Source: Saururus chinensis
Taxonomy: Eukaryota; Streptophyta; Magnoliopsida; Piperales; Saururaceae
Direction of reading: 5' to 3'
DNA: 64,000 bases
Assembly (NCBI GenBank): GCA_035235625.1
Contig: CP141140.1
Span: 8,886,685 to 8,950,684 of the forward strand
Shown here: positions 35,651-47,800 of the stretch, in pieces
Layout of the letters: every line of letters begins with the position of its first letter
How positions within the stretch are numbered: the stretch's first letter is position 1
The notes under the pieces: model-generated
Database searches by the model: none
Told to the model about the DNA's origin: nothing
The model's input: only the letters and a program-made list of their open reading frames with translations
Translations under genes and position numbers: made by a program

Positions 35651-38600
35651 ATGCCCGGGGGTTGCAGCATTAGAGCTCTCTGGATCCTCAACAGCCAAGA
35701 CACCGTCGTCTTCTCCAGGTACGGGATCTCATCTACACAATCTTCCTAATCCAAACCCATCAACGTCTCCGCCCTCCCTCCCGCGGTCATTGCACTTTTG
35801 ACTGTCTTCCTGGTTCGCCTCGGGATCTAGGGTTTTAATATCTGCTCAAACATCTGTTGCAGCCGTTTCATAGACTTCTTCCTGCGCAAATGCGCTTTTT
35901 TCTTTATAAGTTCATGTTTATTTATTTTTTCACATTTTTTGTGAGGCAGGAGGTTTCCGGTAGTGGAGAAACGGTGGCGCTTGGCTTGCGAGAGGGAGAA
36001 TTTGAATTCGAACGAGGAGAATCTTGGATACGCGGTGCTACCTCTGCTTCCAACCGATGTGGAGGTGGCGTCCGCATTTTCTGACAAGAAATCCAGGTTT
36101 TTTATGCCTTTCTTGCAGTTCTCTCTTTCTCTACTGCGATTCTGTGATTTATAGCGCTTACGTTTTCTTGCAGGTCTTCTTACTTCCGTTTCCGTGTTAG
36201 TTACCAAATATATATTTGATGTAATTTCCATGTGCTTCATGCCTTTCTCTTTTAAAATGGTGTATTTACTTCTCTGCGTCTTCATGCAGAGATGGCTCTG
36301 TTCGTGGTTTTGGACTTCGTGTAGCCCAGTCGATGCAGGGATCGGATTCTTGGGTTGATGATCCAGTTACGCGTCATATAATCAGTCTTTGTATCAACAA
36401 AGAAGGGGAAGCTGAAAGCTTTTTGCTGTGGCCACTAATTTTGCATGTAAAGGGTCATCATTGTGTCCTTGTGTTACCTTTGGTTGACCCTCATCACCTA
36501 AAAACTTACGAAAAAATGTGTAGACGATCCGATTGTGGAAATTCTTTTGGACTAGGAGAAAGCCTATCATCTCTACTGGTTGATCTTCCATGCATCACAG
36601 GGTAGGGTAAGTTTGTTGTGATGTTGTCAATGAAACTATGTTAACCTCCTTTTATTCTGCACCTGTTCGTATGTAGTTGATTGGTTTGGCCCAATACACC
36701 ACACAAGTTAAGTAATGGGAAATAGAGGGAAGGGGAGAGATTGAGAGAGAAAAAGGAGACATGTAGACGACTGAGAGAGGAAGATGGATAACTAACTATT
36801 GTATTCTGTTGGTTTAGTAAATCCAACGCACAATACTCATGGGCAGTGCCCCTATATAGATTTGGCCTACAACCTTTTCTTATTATAATTAAGCAACTGT
36901 AATAGAATTTTCTATAAGAAGGGCTACTGCTCATGAGGGTTGTACGTGGGATTTTTTAGTGGAATAGAACTATAGTTTTAATTTCCAGTCTCCCTCTCTT
37001 TTTCCCTCAGTTTTTCAGACCACTGCCCTTTCTCTCTCAAGATCTGCCCTTACACTCTATATTTCCCAATTACTAACCTTGTATTTCCATTGGAGATACA
37101 ACAACATGGCTGTGCCATTTTTTTACTAAAGAGTTGGTACAAAACAGGTTTAAATGGAGGCGTAAGATCCATGTTGCAGACTTTAAATTGTTGGGAATAA
37201 GCGCTACTTGGTTTTTATTATGATTATGAAATTACTTTTCAGTGGCCATGAATTTTACTAAAGACCTGTATATAATGTATTATGATCTAGAAATTGCACG
37301 TGATTGTATTGTAGGAGAATTTATTTGACTTGATTGGTTGCCTTTTTAGTGTTAGGGAGTGATGCCCTTTGAAGAATGGTCAGAATGGTCGAGACCTTTT
37401 GTACATTAATTGAATGAAGAAAATAGGTTTTTTACTCTAGTTGTTATTTGCAATTTTTATCTGTTTTTCTTGGTATTATGAAATGCTCAACTGAATTTAT
37501 CTATGTACTTCAACTGTGAATTCAATGCATCATTTATTTGTGGGAAGTGGAGGAGGTATATGCAATGTGAAAAGGGCGATAAGATGGGCATGGTCATAAA
37601 CTAGAGCAGCATCTTTGTTCCTGACCGTCTCCTTCCTCTGCTATTATCCTTCCTCTATTTCTGCTGTGATGATTGATTGTGATCCAGCGAACATTTCCAT
37701 TGCTCGAGTGCTTTTAGATGTCCTAACAAATTCATGTGCCTCCCCCCTATCATACTCCTTACCAGTTTTCACTTTTCTGTAAAGTGATACACTTCTGTAG
37801 AGTGATACACTTCTGGCTACGTATGCTGTTAACAGGGAGTGGCGGTAAAATTTGGTCTTCTTGTTATGGTCCTATTCCATTGTTATTTATGCTGGTTACC
37901 TTGAGATATTGAATATTTTAAAGCAAATAACGAGGAATACACTTATGACAGACATAGTTTTTATCCTTTGCAGTGCATTTATGGTTGCACATGCTTTGGG
38001 TGATATAGTTATGGGCGATCTTACTGAACCAGAAGTAGTTGTAAGTCAAATTTCATCAGTAGGGGGACTGTTGGATTCTCTAACTGGAAGTATAGGAATC
38101 TCAAGCTTATCTGCAAGAGCAAAACCTGTGGCTGCCCCTGTTACCGTATCTACCACTTTAGGCACTGCTGTGGCTGGATCCTCTATATCCGATGCCCCAA
38201 TGAGTGCATCAAGGCCTGTTGACAAGGATGCACTTCGGACTTTTATAAGTAGTTCAATGCCCTTTGGTTGGTACTTTCTGCTATGGTATTTCTCATCTCA
38301 AATTTCCTTTTAACTTTGATTTACATTGTGCACATTATCTATTGATTTTCATTTACAAACAAGTATTATTGTGCAGGAACTCCTTTGGATTTTAATTATT
38401 CCAACATCTCTGCTATTAAGGTAAATGGATTTTCTCTGGTTGATATGCCTCCTGCGGATCTCAAACAACCAGCATGGAAGCCATATCTCTATAGGGGAAA
38501 ACAGAAAATACATTTTACAATTCACGAAACAATTTTTGCTTCAATGTACGATCGGGACGAAATTCCAGATGCTATTTCCATTTCTGGTCAAGTGAATTGC

Positions 38601-40995
38601 AGGGCAGATCTTGAAGGACTGCCCGACGTGTCATTTCCTTTGACAGGGCTGAATGCAGCTCATATTGAGGTTTTATCTTTTCATCCTTGTGCTCAAGTAC
38701 CAGAGCAAGGTGTTGATAAGCAGGCCTTAATGTTTTCACCACCTCTTGGCAATTTTGTTTTAATGCGATATCAGGCCTTCTGTGGCCTTGGGCCCCCAAT
38801 AAAAGGTTTTTATCAGCTCTCAATGGTATCAGAAGATGAAGGTGCATTTTTGTTTAAACTTCGCCTCATGGAAGGCTATAAAGCACCGCTAACAATGGAA
38901 TTTTGCACTGTGGTTATGCCCTTTCCTCGTCGAAGAATTGTACTCTTTGATGGAATCCCTTCTATTGGGACAGTTTCAACAACTGATTATTCTGTTGAAT
39001 GGAAAATTATTCCGAGTGGACGTGGGATTACAGGCAAAAGTGTTGAGGCAACTTTCCCGGGAACAATTAGGTTTGCCCCAATGCCCAGTCAGAGATTGAC
39101 CTCAGTGGGTACTGCTATATATGGGAGCACTATTGAAGATGATAGTGATCTTGAATTGGAAAGTTCGAGTAATGTGGTCAATGTGCAGGAGTTTTTGATG
39201 CAAAAGATGAACAAGGATCTCATCTCAGTTGACTTAGAAGAACCATTTTGCAGGCAGGCATACAACTATGCTAAAGTACGTTTCATTATGTCTAAACTTC
39301 TCATGTTGCGTTGATCAATTGAATATATATATTGCATTGTTTCTTTTGGTGGTTTGATGCTATAGTCATTGTAAGCTTGTAGTTCATTTTCACCCAAATG
39401 CTAATTCGCTAATTAGGTTTTTGTAACCGTGAAAGTCCTATTGAGGTGTGTTTTCTTACTTAATATAGTGACGATGGTGATTATGAGTATGAGTGCTACT
39501 ACTACTAGTTGTAAATATTTATAATCTAATAATAATAGTATTAATAATAAGAATGCAACAACTAGTAATGATAATAATAATAATATTAATAAAATGTTAA
39601 TTTATTAATTAATAATAATAGTAATGATGATGAGTATGAGTACTACTAATAGTAAATATGTCATAATAATAATAATGAGTAAATAAGAATACAACAACAA
39701 TAGAAGTTTTAATGATAAGAAAAATTTAAGATGTGCCTGGTAGCATGTGAGTTGGCGCGCACATCAAACTGATGGTGCACGTATAACGGGGCAGGCAGGC
39801 AGATTAAAACCCACCTGCCCTCTGAGTAAATACCGGGCTCAAGGGCACCAAGACACGTGCCTCTTGTAAAATGACTAATGATAATAGTAGTAAATAATAA
39901 TAATATAATTGTTGATACATAAATTTGTTAAATAGTAAACTGAACTTTGGAATTGTGTTTGAATTAATTATAACTGCTTCTTGTTAGGAGGTGATTTAGC
40001 TGCTTCCTTTTGAAACAACCATTAATACTGTACATGCAGAAAACATTTTACTGATACTTAACATTAATCTTAAGCTTCTTTTCCTGTGTTTGTGTGACTG
40101 TCTAAAAATTTGGTTTACTGCTTTTTTGACTCCATAATATAGAAAGGGGGACATGCTGATGTATCTTGTATAGGTTTCTTTCAAGATCGTGGGTGGAACG
40201 CTATCAGGAATGTACATTGATCCAAAATCTGTGAGTCAGTAGCCATCTGTTTTTGTCCATTTCTCCTTGTGTTTAACATTTTGAAGAGTTTGTGAAATCA
40301 TTAATATGAGCACGGGCTCATGTGCAATTGTGTGAGCCAGGGCTTCGCGCGCCATTGGATTTTGATCTTACAGCATATGTTACTCAGGGGCAGGCAGATC
40401 TTGAGTATTGCGCACTGTCTGATCTCCATCCGATAGCTTATGATTCTCCAGCATATGTGGCTGCGTGTGAGCCTGCGCTCATGTTAATTTTTCCCTTGTA
40501 AAATTATGTACATATCAATTTTTCTCAATAGGCACCAATTTCTCAATCTTGAATCATAGTTAACCAAAAAATTATCTTGTCACTAAAGTGTGGTATACAT
40601 ATCAATTTTTCTCAATAGGCAATAATTTGTCATTCTTGAATCATAGTTCTTGTTTCTTTTCCTTTAAAACCTAAAAATTATCCTGTCACTTAAGTGTGGG
40701 TGTACTGACTTGCAGATGAGCATATATCCAGCAGTTAAAGCTCCAGTAGAGTTCTCAATGCAGGTAGTCCTCAAAATAATGTTAATTGAAAGTTTTTCTC
40801 GTTGTTGCCCTATGTACTTATTCGTTTTAGTTAAACATTTTGAAGATGTCTCGTATGAAGTGTTGGTACTTAATGGCGTCTTTTATCATTTAACAGGCTT
40901 CATCCGGGGATTATATTTTATGGAATACATTGGGGAAATGTCCCTATGTAGCCGCTCTTAATGTGCAAGGAACATTAAAGAACTATAAACATTAA
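35651..40995 (+). CDS. AP5M: AP-5 adaptor complex subunit mu
   Basis: Medium subunit of the AP-5 adaptor complex, homologous to Arabidopsis At2g20790. AP-5 works at late endosomes/lysosome-like compartments in cargo retrieval and does not use clathrin. Eight exons: 35651-35718, 35950-36096, 36290-36601, 37974-38266, 38377-39275, 40174-40230, 40716-40763 and 40897-40995 (TAA), all GT-AG, total 640 residues. The start ATG has A at -3. N-terminal longin-like part: MPGGCSIRALWILN, TVVFSRRFPVVEKRW, and DPVTRHIISLCIN. The middle has ITGAFMVAHALGDIV and VGGLLDSLTGSIGISSLSAR, then a Ser/Ala-rich linker. The mu homology domain starts at about residue 280 (GTPLDFNYSNISAIKV) and runs to the end: EVLSFHPCAQVPEQ, VLMRYQAFCGLGPPIKGFY, EWKIIPSGRGITGKSVEATF, KVSFKIVGGTLSGM, ASSGDYILWNTLGKCPYVA. 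Introns 5 and 6 carry simple repeats, a MITE and an 87-bp duplication. Confidence 0.93.
39494..39715. repeat. AT-rich taa/aataat simple-sequence tract in AP5M intron 5
   Basis: Imperfect (TAA)n, (AATAAT)n and 'tactacta' runs fill about 220 bp of the intron 39276-40173. A GC-richer insert at 39725-39870 (cgggctcaagggcacc, ggcaggcaggcag) follows and may be a separate small element, but I could not define its ends. Confidence 0.7.
40302..40489. mobile_element. MITE-like element in AP5M intron 6
   Basis: A 188-bp GC-richer segment has partly inverted ends: attaatatgagc-cgggctca on the left and tgagcctgcgctcatgttaat on the right. No coding capacity. It lies within the intron 40231-40715 and leaves the splice sites intact. 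It may be related to the 'atgagcc' MITEs at 27.7 and 44.3 kb, which share the tatgagc-type terminal word. Confidence 0.55.
40510..40699. repeat. 87-bp imperfect tandem duplication in AP5M intron 6
   Basis: The word acatatcaatttttctcaat starts at 40510 and again at 40597. The following sequence (aggca, tcttgaatcatagtt, attat-ctgtcact-aagtgtgg) is shared with a few indels. The duplication ends just before the exon-7 acceptor at 40715. Confidence 0.75.
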
Positions 40996-41575
40996 ACTTC
41001 TTTTTGCTGTTTTCTTATGAACTGTATTCTATTCATTCATTTGTATTTGACTTCCTTTAGAGCTAGCACACTTGAAAATGTTTTGTATATTCCTCGTCTG
41101 CATCTAGGTGCATCACCGGTGTTGTATTTTGAGTAGTTAAGATTGTGTGACATTCCTAAATCCGCAGATTCTGCATTGATAATTTTTTAGTTAATCTGTT
41201 AAAGATAATTTTTTATGTCTATGGTGCTAATACATGATTATTTCATTATTATGTCATGTCACCGAAGTGCATGCGCATTAGGGGTGCTCACATACGCTTG
41301 TAGTCTAGTTGTTGGTCCATGTTCATCCTTGTTTAAATAGGGTTGACATTTTTCATGTTTGAGGCTGACGTGGACCAATTCTTTTTATCTGCCCTAATAA
41401 AGGGCTGTAGATGTGGATATGTAGTTGTTTGTTTATGCAATCATTACGTAATTGTTGGACAATGGTGAAAAAATAAGGTATCCAAAAGTTCTGACATGCA
41501 ACATACTTCCGCAACCATGAGAGTTGGGTTTTTTTTATTGTATGTCTATGTTTGTGTTCACTGATGTTCGTGGCA
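40996..41575. other. AP5M 3' region
   Basis: This is the 3' UTR and downstream flank of AP5M, AT-rich. I see no gene, repeat or element here. Confidence 0.5.
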
Positions 41576-41625
41576 GACAGACTTTGTTATAGACGAGGAT
41601 GACAGACCTTGTTATAGACGAGGAT
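41576..41625. repeat. 25-bp tandem duplication beside a gypsy LTR
   Basis: Units 41576-41600 and 41601-41625 differ by one base (gacagact-t versus gacagacc-t, then tgttatagacgaggat). They sit 14 bp before the start of the retroelement LTR at 41640. Confidence 0.85.
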
Positions 41626-41639
41626 GGATAGAGACAGAT

Positions 41640-43190
41640 TGTTGTGTCCCGACCCTTAGTATTAGGCGACTCTTTTATTGTTGCTTATAATAATTCTTAT
41701 TGTTATTTTTAATTAGGTCTAGTTTGATTTATGTTCAATCTAGTCTTAATTTGGGCCCACTCAGCCGCTAGGGTCGGCACTATTTAGGCTCTTTTGTAAT
41801 TTGGAAGTTAAGCAAGAAGAATTACCTAAATCTTTCTCCTTCATGATCTCCCTCTCTCCTTCTCATCCACGAATCTGAACACCACCACAAATGAAGTGCC
41901 ATCGGTAGATGCCTCCCTACAGTACGAGTGGTTGGGAATAAGTACTAGTTGTTCTTGTCGCCATTTAGAACTAGGCAGCCGAGTCCCAACGCCTCTTCCT
42001 CCAAGAACTTTGGTCAGACCTCTGGGCAGTGGCTAATTACCAATTGGACTATATTTTGATTGACCAAGTTGCCTGCTTGGTCGTGTTCACAGTCAGCCCA
42101 TCCCCTGCTTCAACACATGAAAACTCTTCTCCGGCTGCCCATCCTCACTGCAAGGGCCTATTGCAACGACCTTCACTGCCAGTCCTTCCTCATGGGCTGC
42201 CTTGCTATACTATCGCCACCTCGTTTTAGCCCCCACCTCCAGTGACGCATGGTCAATCAACCAGATGACCGTTGGGCCAAGCTGTCCTCTCCACCTCCCC
42301 ATTGGCACCCACATTTCACCGTTCGTTTCACTATGGCATAATAATGAATTATACTCAATGAAGCGGCAAAGGAAGGCGTTTATGGGCCACCCCCAAAGGC
42401 TAGCACTATACGCTTCAGTTTACCATATTATTCGGGTGAAGGCAGCCCCAATGAGTAGGCCTTTCATGTGGAAAGTCTTTTTTCTTACTAGGGACTCAGC
42501 CCAATCATCAAGTGCTTTTGGCTTCCTTCCATCTTAAGGGGGACGCTTATGGTTGCACCAACTAGAACAACATGAAGGTGTTATTACTTGGGACTATTTG
42601 GTAGTTGAACTTTGTACTTGCTTTGGCCCAAATGAATACGATGACTTTGATTCTTGCTTGCACAATCTCCGCTAACCTCCACCATTTTGGCCTATCATAC
42701 TGATTTTGCTTGACTAGCCACCCGAGTTGAATAGACGCCCTTGGCTTTCCTTTCAAAAGTTGTTAGCAGTTTACTGGAAGACATACAAGCTGAAGTCCGA
42801 TAGTTTGAGCCTACTTCCCTCCATTAGGCAATCAGCCTTGCCCGTATTCAAGAAGAGCGCCATAGGTGTCTTCGGTATGGCGGCCATGGCCGGTCTATTG
42901 TGCAACCACCACCACCTCCTACAGCTCCATCTGCTGGGGTCGTCTACTGACTAACCCTACTCAAATGGAGGATCGACGGTAAGACGGTCTTGTGGTCTTT
43001 GTTTTAATTGAAATGAACGTTTTGTTACTAGCCATAAATCTAAGCCTTCGGGAACTATTCTAATTATGGAAGGCGGCATAGACCTAACATTTCCTCCCTT
43101 GCTGAGCTAGAGGTCCTCCTGGAGATGTCTATGCATGCTTTCTCGTGGTCTTATGAACCAAGGACTTTTAGGGTCCTTACCAAAAGCCAA
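41640..43190 (+). mobile_element. Degenerate Ty3/gypsy fragment: LTR plus gag
   Basis: An LTR-like segment begins tgttgtgtcccgaccctta at 41640 and ends near 41889. It is followed by a mutated primer-binding region (gtgccatcggtagatgcc) that resembles the usual tRNA-Met primer site context of plant gypsy elements. Downstream, fragments of gag can be read across several frames and stops from about 42350 to 43190: an ILAYHTDF-like motif near 42680, LARIQEERHR near 42838, and the QPPPPP region near 42903. Then comes the remnant leading to the protease region (SMHAFSWSYEPRTFRVL near 43129). No protease, RT or integrase follows and no second LTR is seen, so the copy is truncated and inactive. Confidence 0.75.
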
Positions 43191-43830
43191 CTCAAATATG
43201 AGAAAATTGAATTTTGATATTGACATGTGACACACATCTTCTCAGCCGATTTGGAGGTTGAAATATACTTTTAATATAAAAAATAAAATAAAAATAATGT
43301 TTTTTTCAACAAATTATATTTTTCCTCTTCTCATTTATAAAATTTAATAGGGAAAATGAGATACGACATATTGTAGTTTTGCGTCTAGCATAAGAACTCG
43401 GCAAGACAATTGTTAGTATGATGAATAGAAGGATTTCTTAAATTTTGTTAAAAAAATGTATTTGAAACAATTGGCATCGGATGCTTAAAATAACACTTAT
43501 TTGTTATTAAAGGCAGCATATTTTATCATTGATCATCGGGTCCTATCAAAATTTGTATTAATTGAGAAATAGCAAAATATTTACATATTTTGCCACCAAA
43601 AAATTTCAATTTATTTTGAAAAAATTAAAACCATTGGCTTAGTACACAATTTTTTAGGTGGATAGAGGGATTTAGTTGAGAAGTAATTATCTTGACAGAA
43701 TGGTGGGAAAATATGTGGGTAACATAAAATCATCCTTCCTTTTTTAAGGTATAAACTAAGCCAAGACTCTCTCTAAAAATTATTATTATGAAATTCATAT
43801 TTGCTAATAGGTCTACAGTAAAATTATATT
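43191..43830. other. AT-rich intergenic DNA
   Basis: No gene, element ends or ordered repeats are visible between the gypsy fragment and the Stowaway-like MITE. Confidence 0.5.
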
Positions 43831-44026
43831 ATATTTTTTCTGTCTTAAATTAATAACTCTATTTAGAAAAAAAATCATTCTATATTAATAGCTTTATTTT
43901 GTTTAATTTAAGTAATTGAGTATTTAAAAAAGAGCTTCATAACCTTATTCCCCTTTCTCGATTTCACCGTTCAATAAAAATTATATTTTTTTAAATGAAG
44001 CTATTTATATAAGACGGATAGAGTAT
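43831..44026. mobile_element. Stowaway-like MITE
   Basis: The left end (ttttctgtcttaaattaa, then taactctattta) and right end (aatgaagctattta, then agacggatagagta) are imperfect inverted repeats of the ctccctccgtcc-type Stowaway family. The element ends in TA. About 195 bp, no coding capacity. Confidence 0.7.
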
Positions 44027-44282
44027 ATAATAATATAATTGTATTATTATTTACTTGTGACAATAATAAAATATAAACAACCATTATGTTTTAATTGAAG
44101 ATTGTTATGTAGCCTTTTACTTATTATGGTTTAAATTTTTTATAGTAGATATCAACCTATATTTATTTTTTTAGATTTATAAAAAAAAAAATTATTATAT
44201 AATTAATCTGAGGAGTTTAAAAAGAATTTAGGCTAACTTATTAGTCATTAGGAGAATTTATCATAAGCAAATAATAATAAAA

Positions 44283-44490
44283 GAGTCTCGTTTATATGAG
44301 CCAGTGTTTAGCATACCTACGTGAGCCCAGCTTTATGGGCCTTAGATTTATATCCGATGACTCATAATACTAGAGGTATTTAAACTTCTTAATATTATGT
44401 GTCATAAGATGTAAATTCGGTGGCCCATAAAACTTGGGCTCACGCATACTCACACTCACGTGAGCTTAAGCTCATATAAACTTTTTTCAT
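44283..44490. mobile_element. MITE with gtttatatgagc terminal inverted repeats
   Basis: The exact inverted 12-mers gtttatatgagc (44290-44301) and gctcatataaac (44470-44481) lie near the ends of a 200-bp segment. It also contains inverted 'acgtgagc' words further in. A related partial copy is at 27724-27836. Located about 350 bp upstream of the RRP4 start codon. Confidence 0.7.
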
Positions 44491-44839
44491 AACAAAATTA
44501 TATTATTATATATAATATAATTTTATTATAAATTTATTAATAAATTAATTAAATAATTTGTCGTTAAGAAGTGCCCCCTAAAAATATCCTCGGTTTTTCA
44601 TTCTCTCAGAAAAAAATCCGTTTTTTTTCTAATGCGGGCCGGCCGACGGCAGCCTAAAACCCTGAGCTTTATTGAGCAAGGTTTACACTTGACCACCGCT
44701 TCACTGCTGCCGCCGCGTTGCGGACAGCAACGTCCGACGCACGACTGACCACCACCGCTCTTCTCGTTGATATCTGTTTTGGGGTTCGTCTGTGCAAGCA
44801 ACCAGAGGAAAGCTCATTCTGTTGTCCCCGAGTCAAGCC

Positions 44840-47800
44840 ATGAGAGACTTTCAGCTTCCATTGAATCAAACGCAGAAGGTTCGTCTGCAAGCGGCCCTCC
44901 GGGCGCTGCAGGATTCGTCCTTCAACTCTTCTGCAATCGTTACTGTTGCAGATACTATCCCCGTGAACCACGAAGACGGCATTCTAAAGTAGGCCTCTTT
45001 GTTTTCCTTCCCTTTCTGTAACATTTGTTTCCTAATTGTTCGTGCATTATGTCCCGTGAGGTCGTTTTCAATTATTTATCTGATTTTTCGACTTCTGTAG
45101 TCTTCTTATTTCTCTTTACTCCTCTTGATTTCTCATCTACGTGATTGAGTGTGCTGAAAAGTTACATCTTGAAGCAGTATGTACAGATTGAATAGTTTTA
45201 ACTTCTTTTTGAAGTTTTGTTCACTAATCTGCGGTTCAGCTTACTGCAATTTCCTTGCTCCTTCCTCAAGTTTGGCGAGGTTCATTGTGATTTTTTTTTT
45301 CTGTTTACCAGTTTGCATTGCTTACGTATTTCCTATTTTTACGCATCTTCCCCTTCCTATAGCACTCTGGAGCTCGTCGACCACCCAAGTTTTCCTCTTA
45401 CGTGTGACTGATTTTATTTCCTCAATTGAAGGGGACATGGAACATCGGAGCTTAATGGTGAAGTGGTTGCAACTTTATGCGGTGTAGTGGAGCGTGTCAA
45501 CAAGTTGGTCTATGTCCGTGCCTTTAGATCCAGGTATTTTGACCAATAGATTTACACTGACATTGATCCAGGTGTAGCAGAAGGTGATATCAATTTTCAT
45601 GCCTAATACATGGAAAGGCATTGTTTTTGGCAGCTCTGTTTTGACTGTTTACTGCTTTCTACATGTATCATGTGTTCCGTTTTAGTACAAGAGTTAGATG
45701 GTGTCTCTCCATTTATGTGATTCCTTATTCATAGATTGGTGAATTGTCCGATTTCATTTTATATTTGCTAATTTCTCATATATTGTGCATGTACCTATAC
45801 TGCAAAGTTACGGGAAAAAAAAGCAAGTTCGTTTTAAATGAAAAGGTTATAAACAGAACTTACACATGCGCAGGTACAAAGCAGAAACAGGAGAGATAAT
45901 TATTGGCCGTGTCACTGAGGTAAGAGCAATTAAGTTTCTATGTAATGTTGCTCTCTTCATTTTTCATTTTATTGTTTCTCTCTTTATTTTCTTGAACTTT
46001 GTGGGTACAACCCTCTAATTTTCTTGATTGGTTGGTGGTATACTGAATGTGTAGTGTAGTTAACTAGAAAATATAAGTTTGTGTTTTTCCTCGGTTGAAA
46101 TGTGTTGATGTGTTTATATACAACATTTAATCAATAAGTGGGTATAAATTGTGTGTTCTAGCTGTTGTGTTTACAACTCCAATTTCTTAGCGTGTCTGAA
46201 ATTTGGGCCTGGTTTGCTGCCTACTGTCACAATCATTGGTAGGTTGTGCCACTTTCCCTGTACCGAGAGCTGGTTTAGTGTTACCTCCAAAAGATCCATT
46301 GGAAACATCTCTTGCTTTATGATGATTGTACAGTCGTGTCATATATTGATGTTTTCTTATGACTCTTGTCTATTTAATAAGTTGTGTAGATAACAACTGT
46401 TGGGCATGGGATGCTTTAACAACTTTTACTAGTGTCTCTTTTGATGATCTCTCTAGTAGTTACAGTGGTTTTTTTACTTGATATGGAACTCAACCATGGC
46501 TGAAAATTTAAATATGTTGCGAGATCTTGCAGTATCTGCCTTTTCTTCCAGTCTTCAATTTTTTTTACATGATTCATGTATTTTTGTCATAAACACCATT
46601 TTTTAGTTAGAAAGCTGGGGACAATCTAAATGGAATTGTTTTAATTGAGATAGTGGAAAGGGATGAAATAATATTGTGTTCTTTTGAAACCATATGAACA
46701 TGTTAACATATGGAAGGTTGCCTTTTGAGCCATAATAATGTCCGAAGGAGGGCATCACAGCCAAATTTGCAACCTCAGTTTTGACTCTTGAACGCACATT
46801 TACTGATTGTCATTACTTGTGCTGATATTGTTCATATTTCATTTGATTGTCTGAATGACTTTCAGTTATCGGTTGACACACTTTGTAGTGTAAACTGTTA
46901 TTGTCTAGGTTCTGTGATGATGATAAACACAACTTACTTCTTATAGGTACTTCGATTTTTTGGGTAAATGTATATGTGATAATTATGCAATACTGTTTCT
47001 TATAAGCGTATGTCAACGTTTGGTAACAATGTTTACGCTTATAATTGGCTCATCTGTCTCTAATAGATTGCTCCTAAGCGCTGGAAATTAGATATAAACT
47101 CCAATCAAGAAGCTGTATTGATGCTTTCGTCAATGAACTTGCCAGATGGTATCCAGGTACATAATTATCTGCTCTAAGTATCTATATGATGAATATTCTC
47201 CATTTGCTCAGATTCTGATAGAATTAATGGGCTTATTTATTGTCTTGACATGAGTGTACATCCAAATGAGCATATTGGGACGTCAATGAATATGTATTCC
47301 CTCCCTCCTATATTAATAGCTACATTTAGAAAAATAGTAGTTTTTATTGAATGGCGAAACCACTTCTAAGAGAAGGGAAAATAAGAACATGATACTCTTT
47401 TTTAAGTACCCAACCACTTAAATTGAACAAAAGGGAGCTATTAATACGGAACAAACTTTTTTTGCCAAATGGAACTATAAATTTAGGACGGAGGGAGTAT
47501 TTAACATCCCAAAGATTAGGACCTTATTACTTGTGTTAAGCGCCTTTGTCATACTTTTAACGTTTATGTATTTTTTTCATTAATGAGGGGTGTCCAAATC
47601 CGTACGTTCATATTGTTTTTTCTTCTTTTTGACATTTTTACACTGTTCTAGAGGAGGCGGACAGCCATAGATGAACTCAACATGCGCACTATCTTTGAAG
47701 AAAATGACGTTGTTTGTGTAAGTATTTAATATTCCTTTATGGAAGTTATCTCATACCCAAAAATTGTTTAGTTTGTAGTTTGTGGGGTGAATTCTGAATT

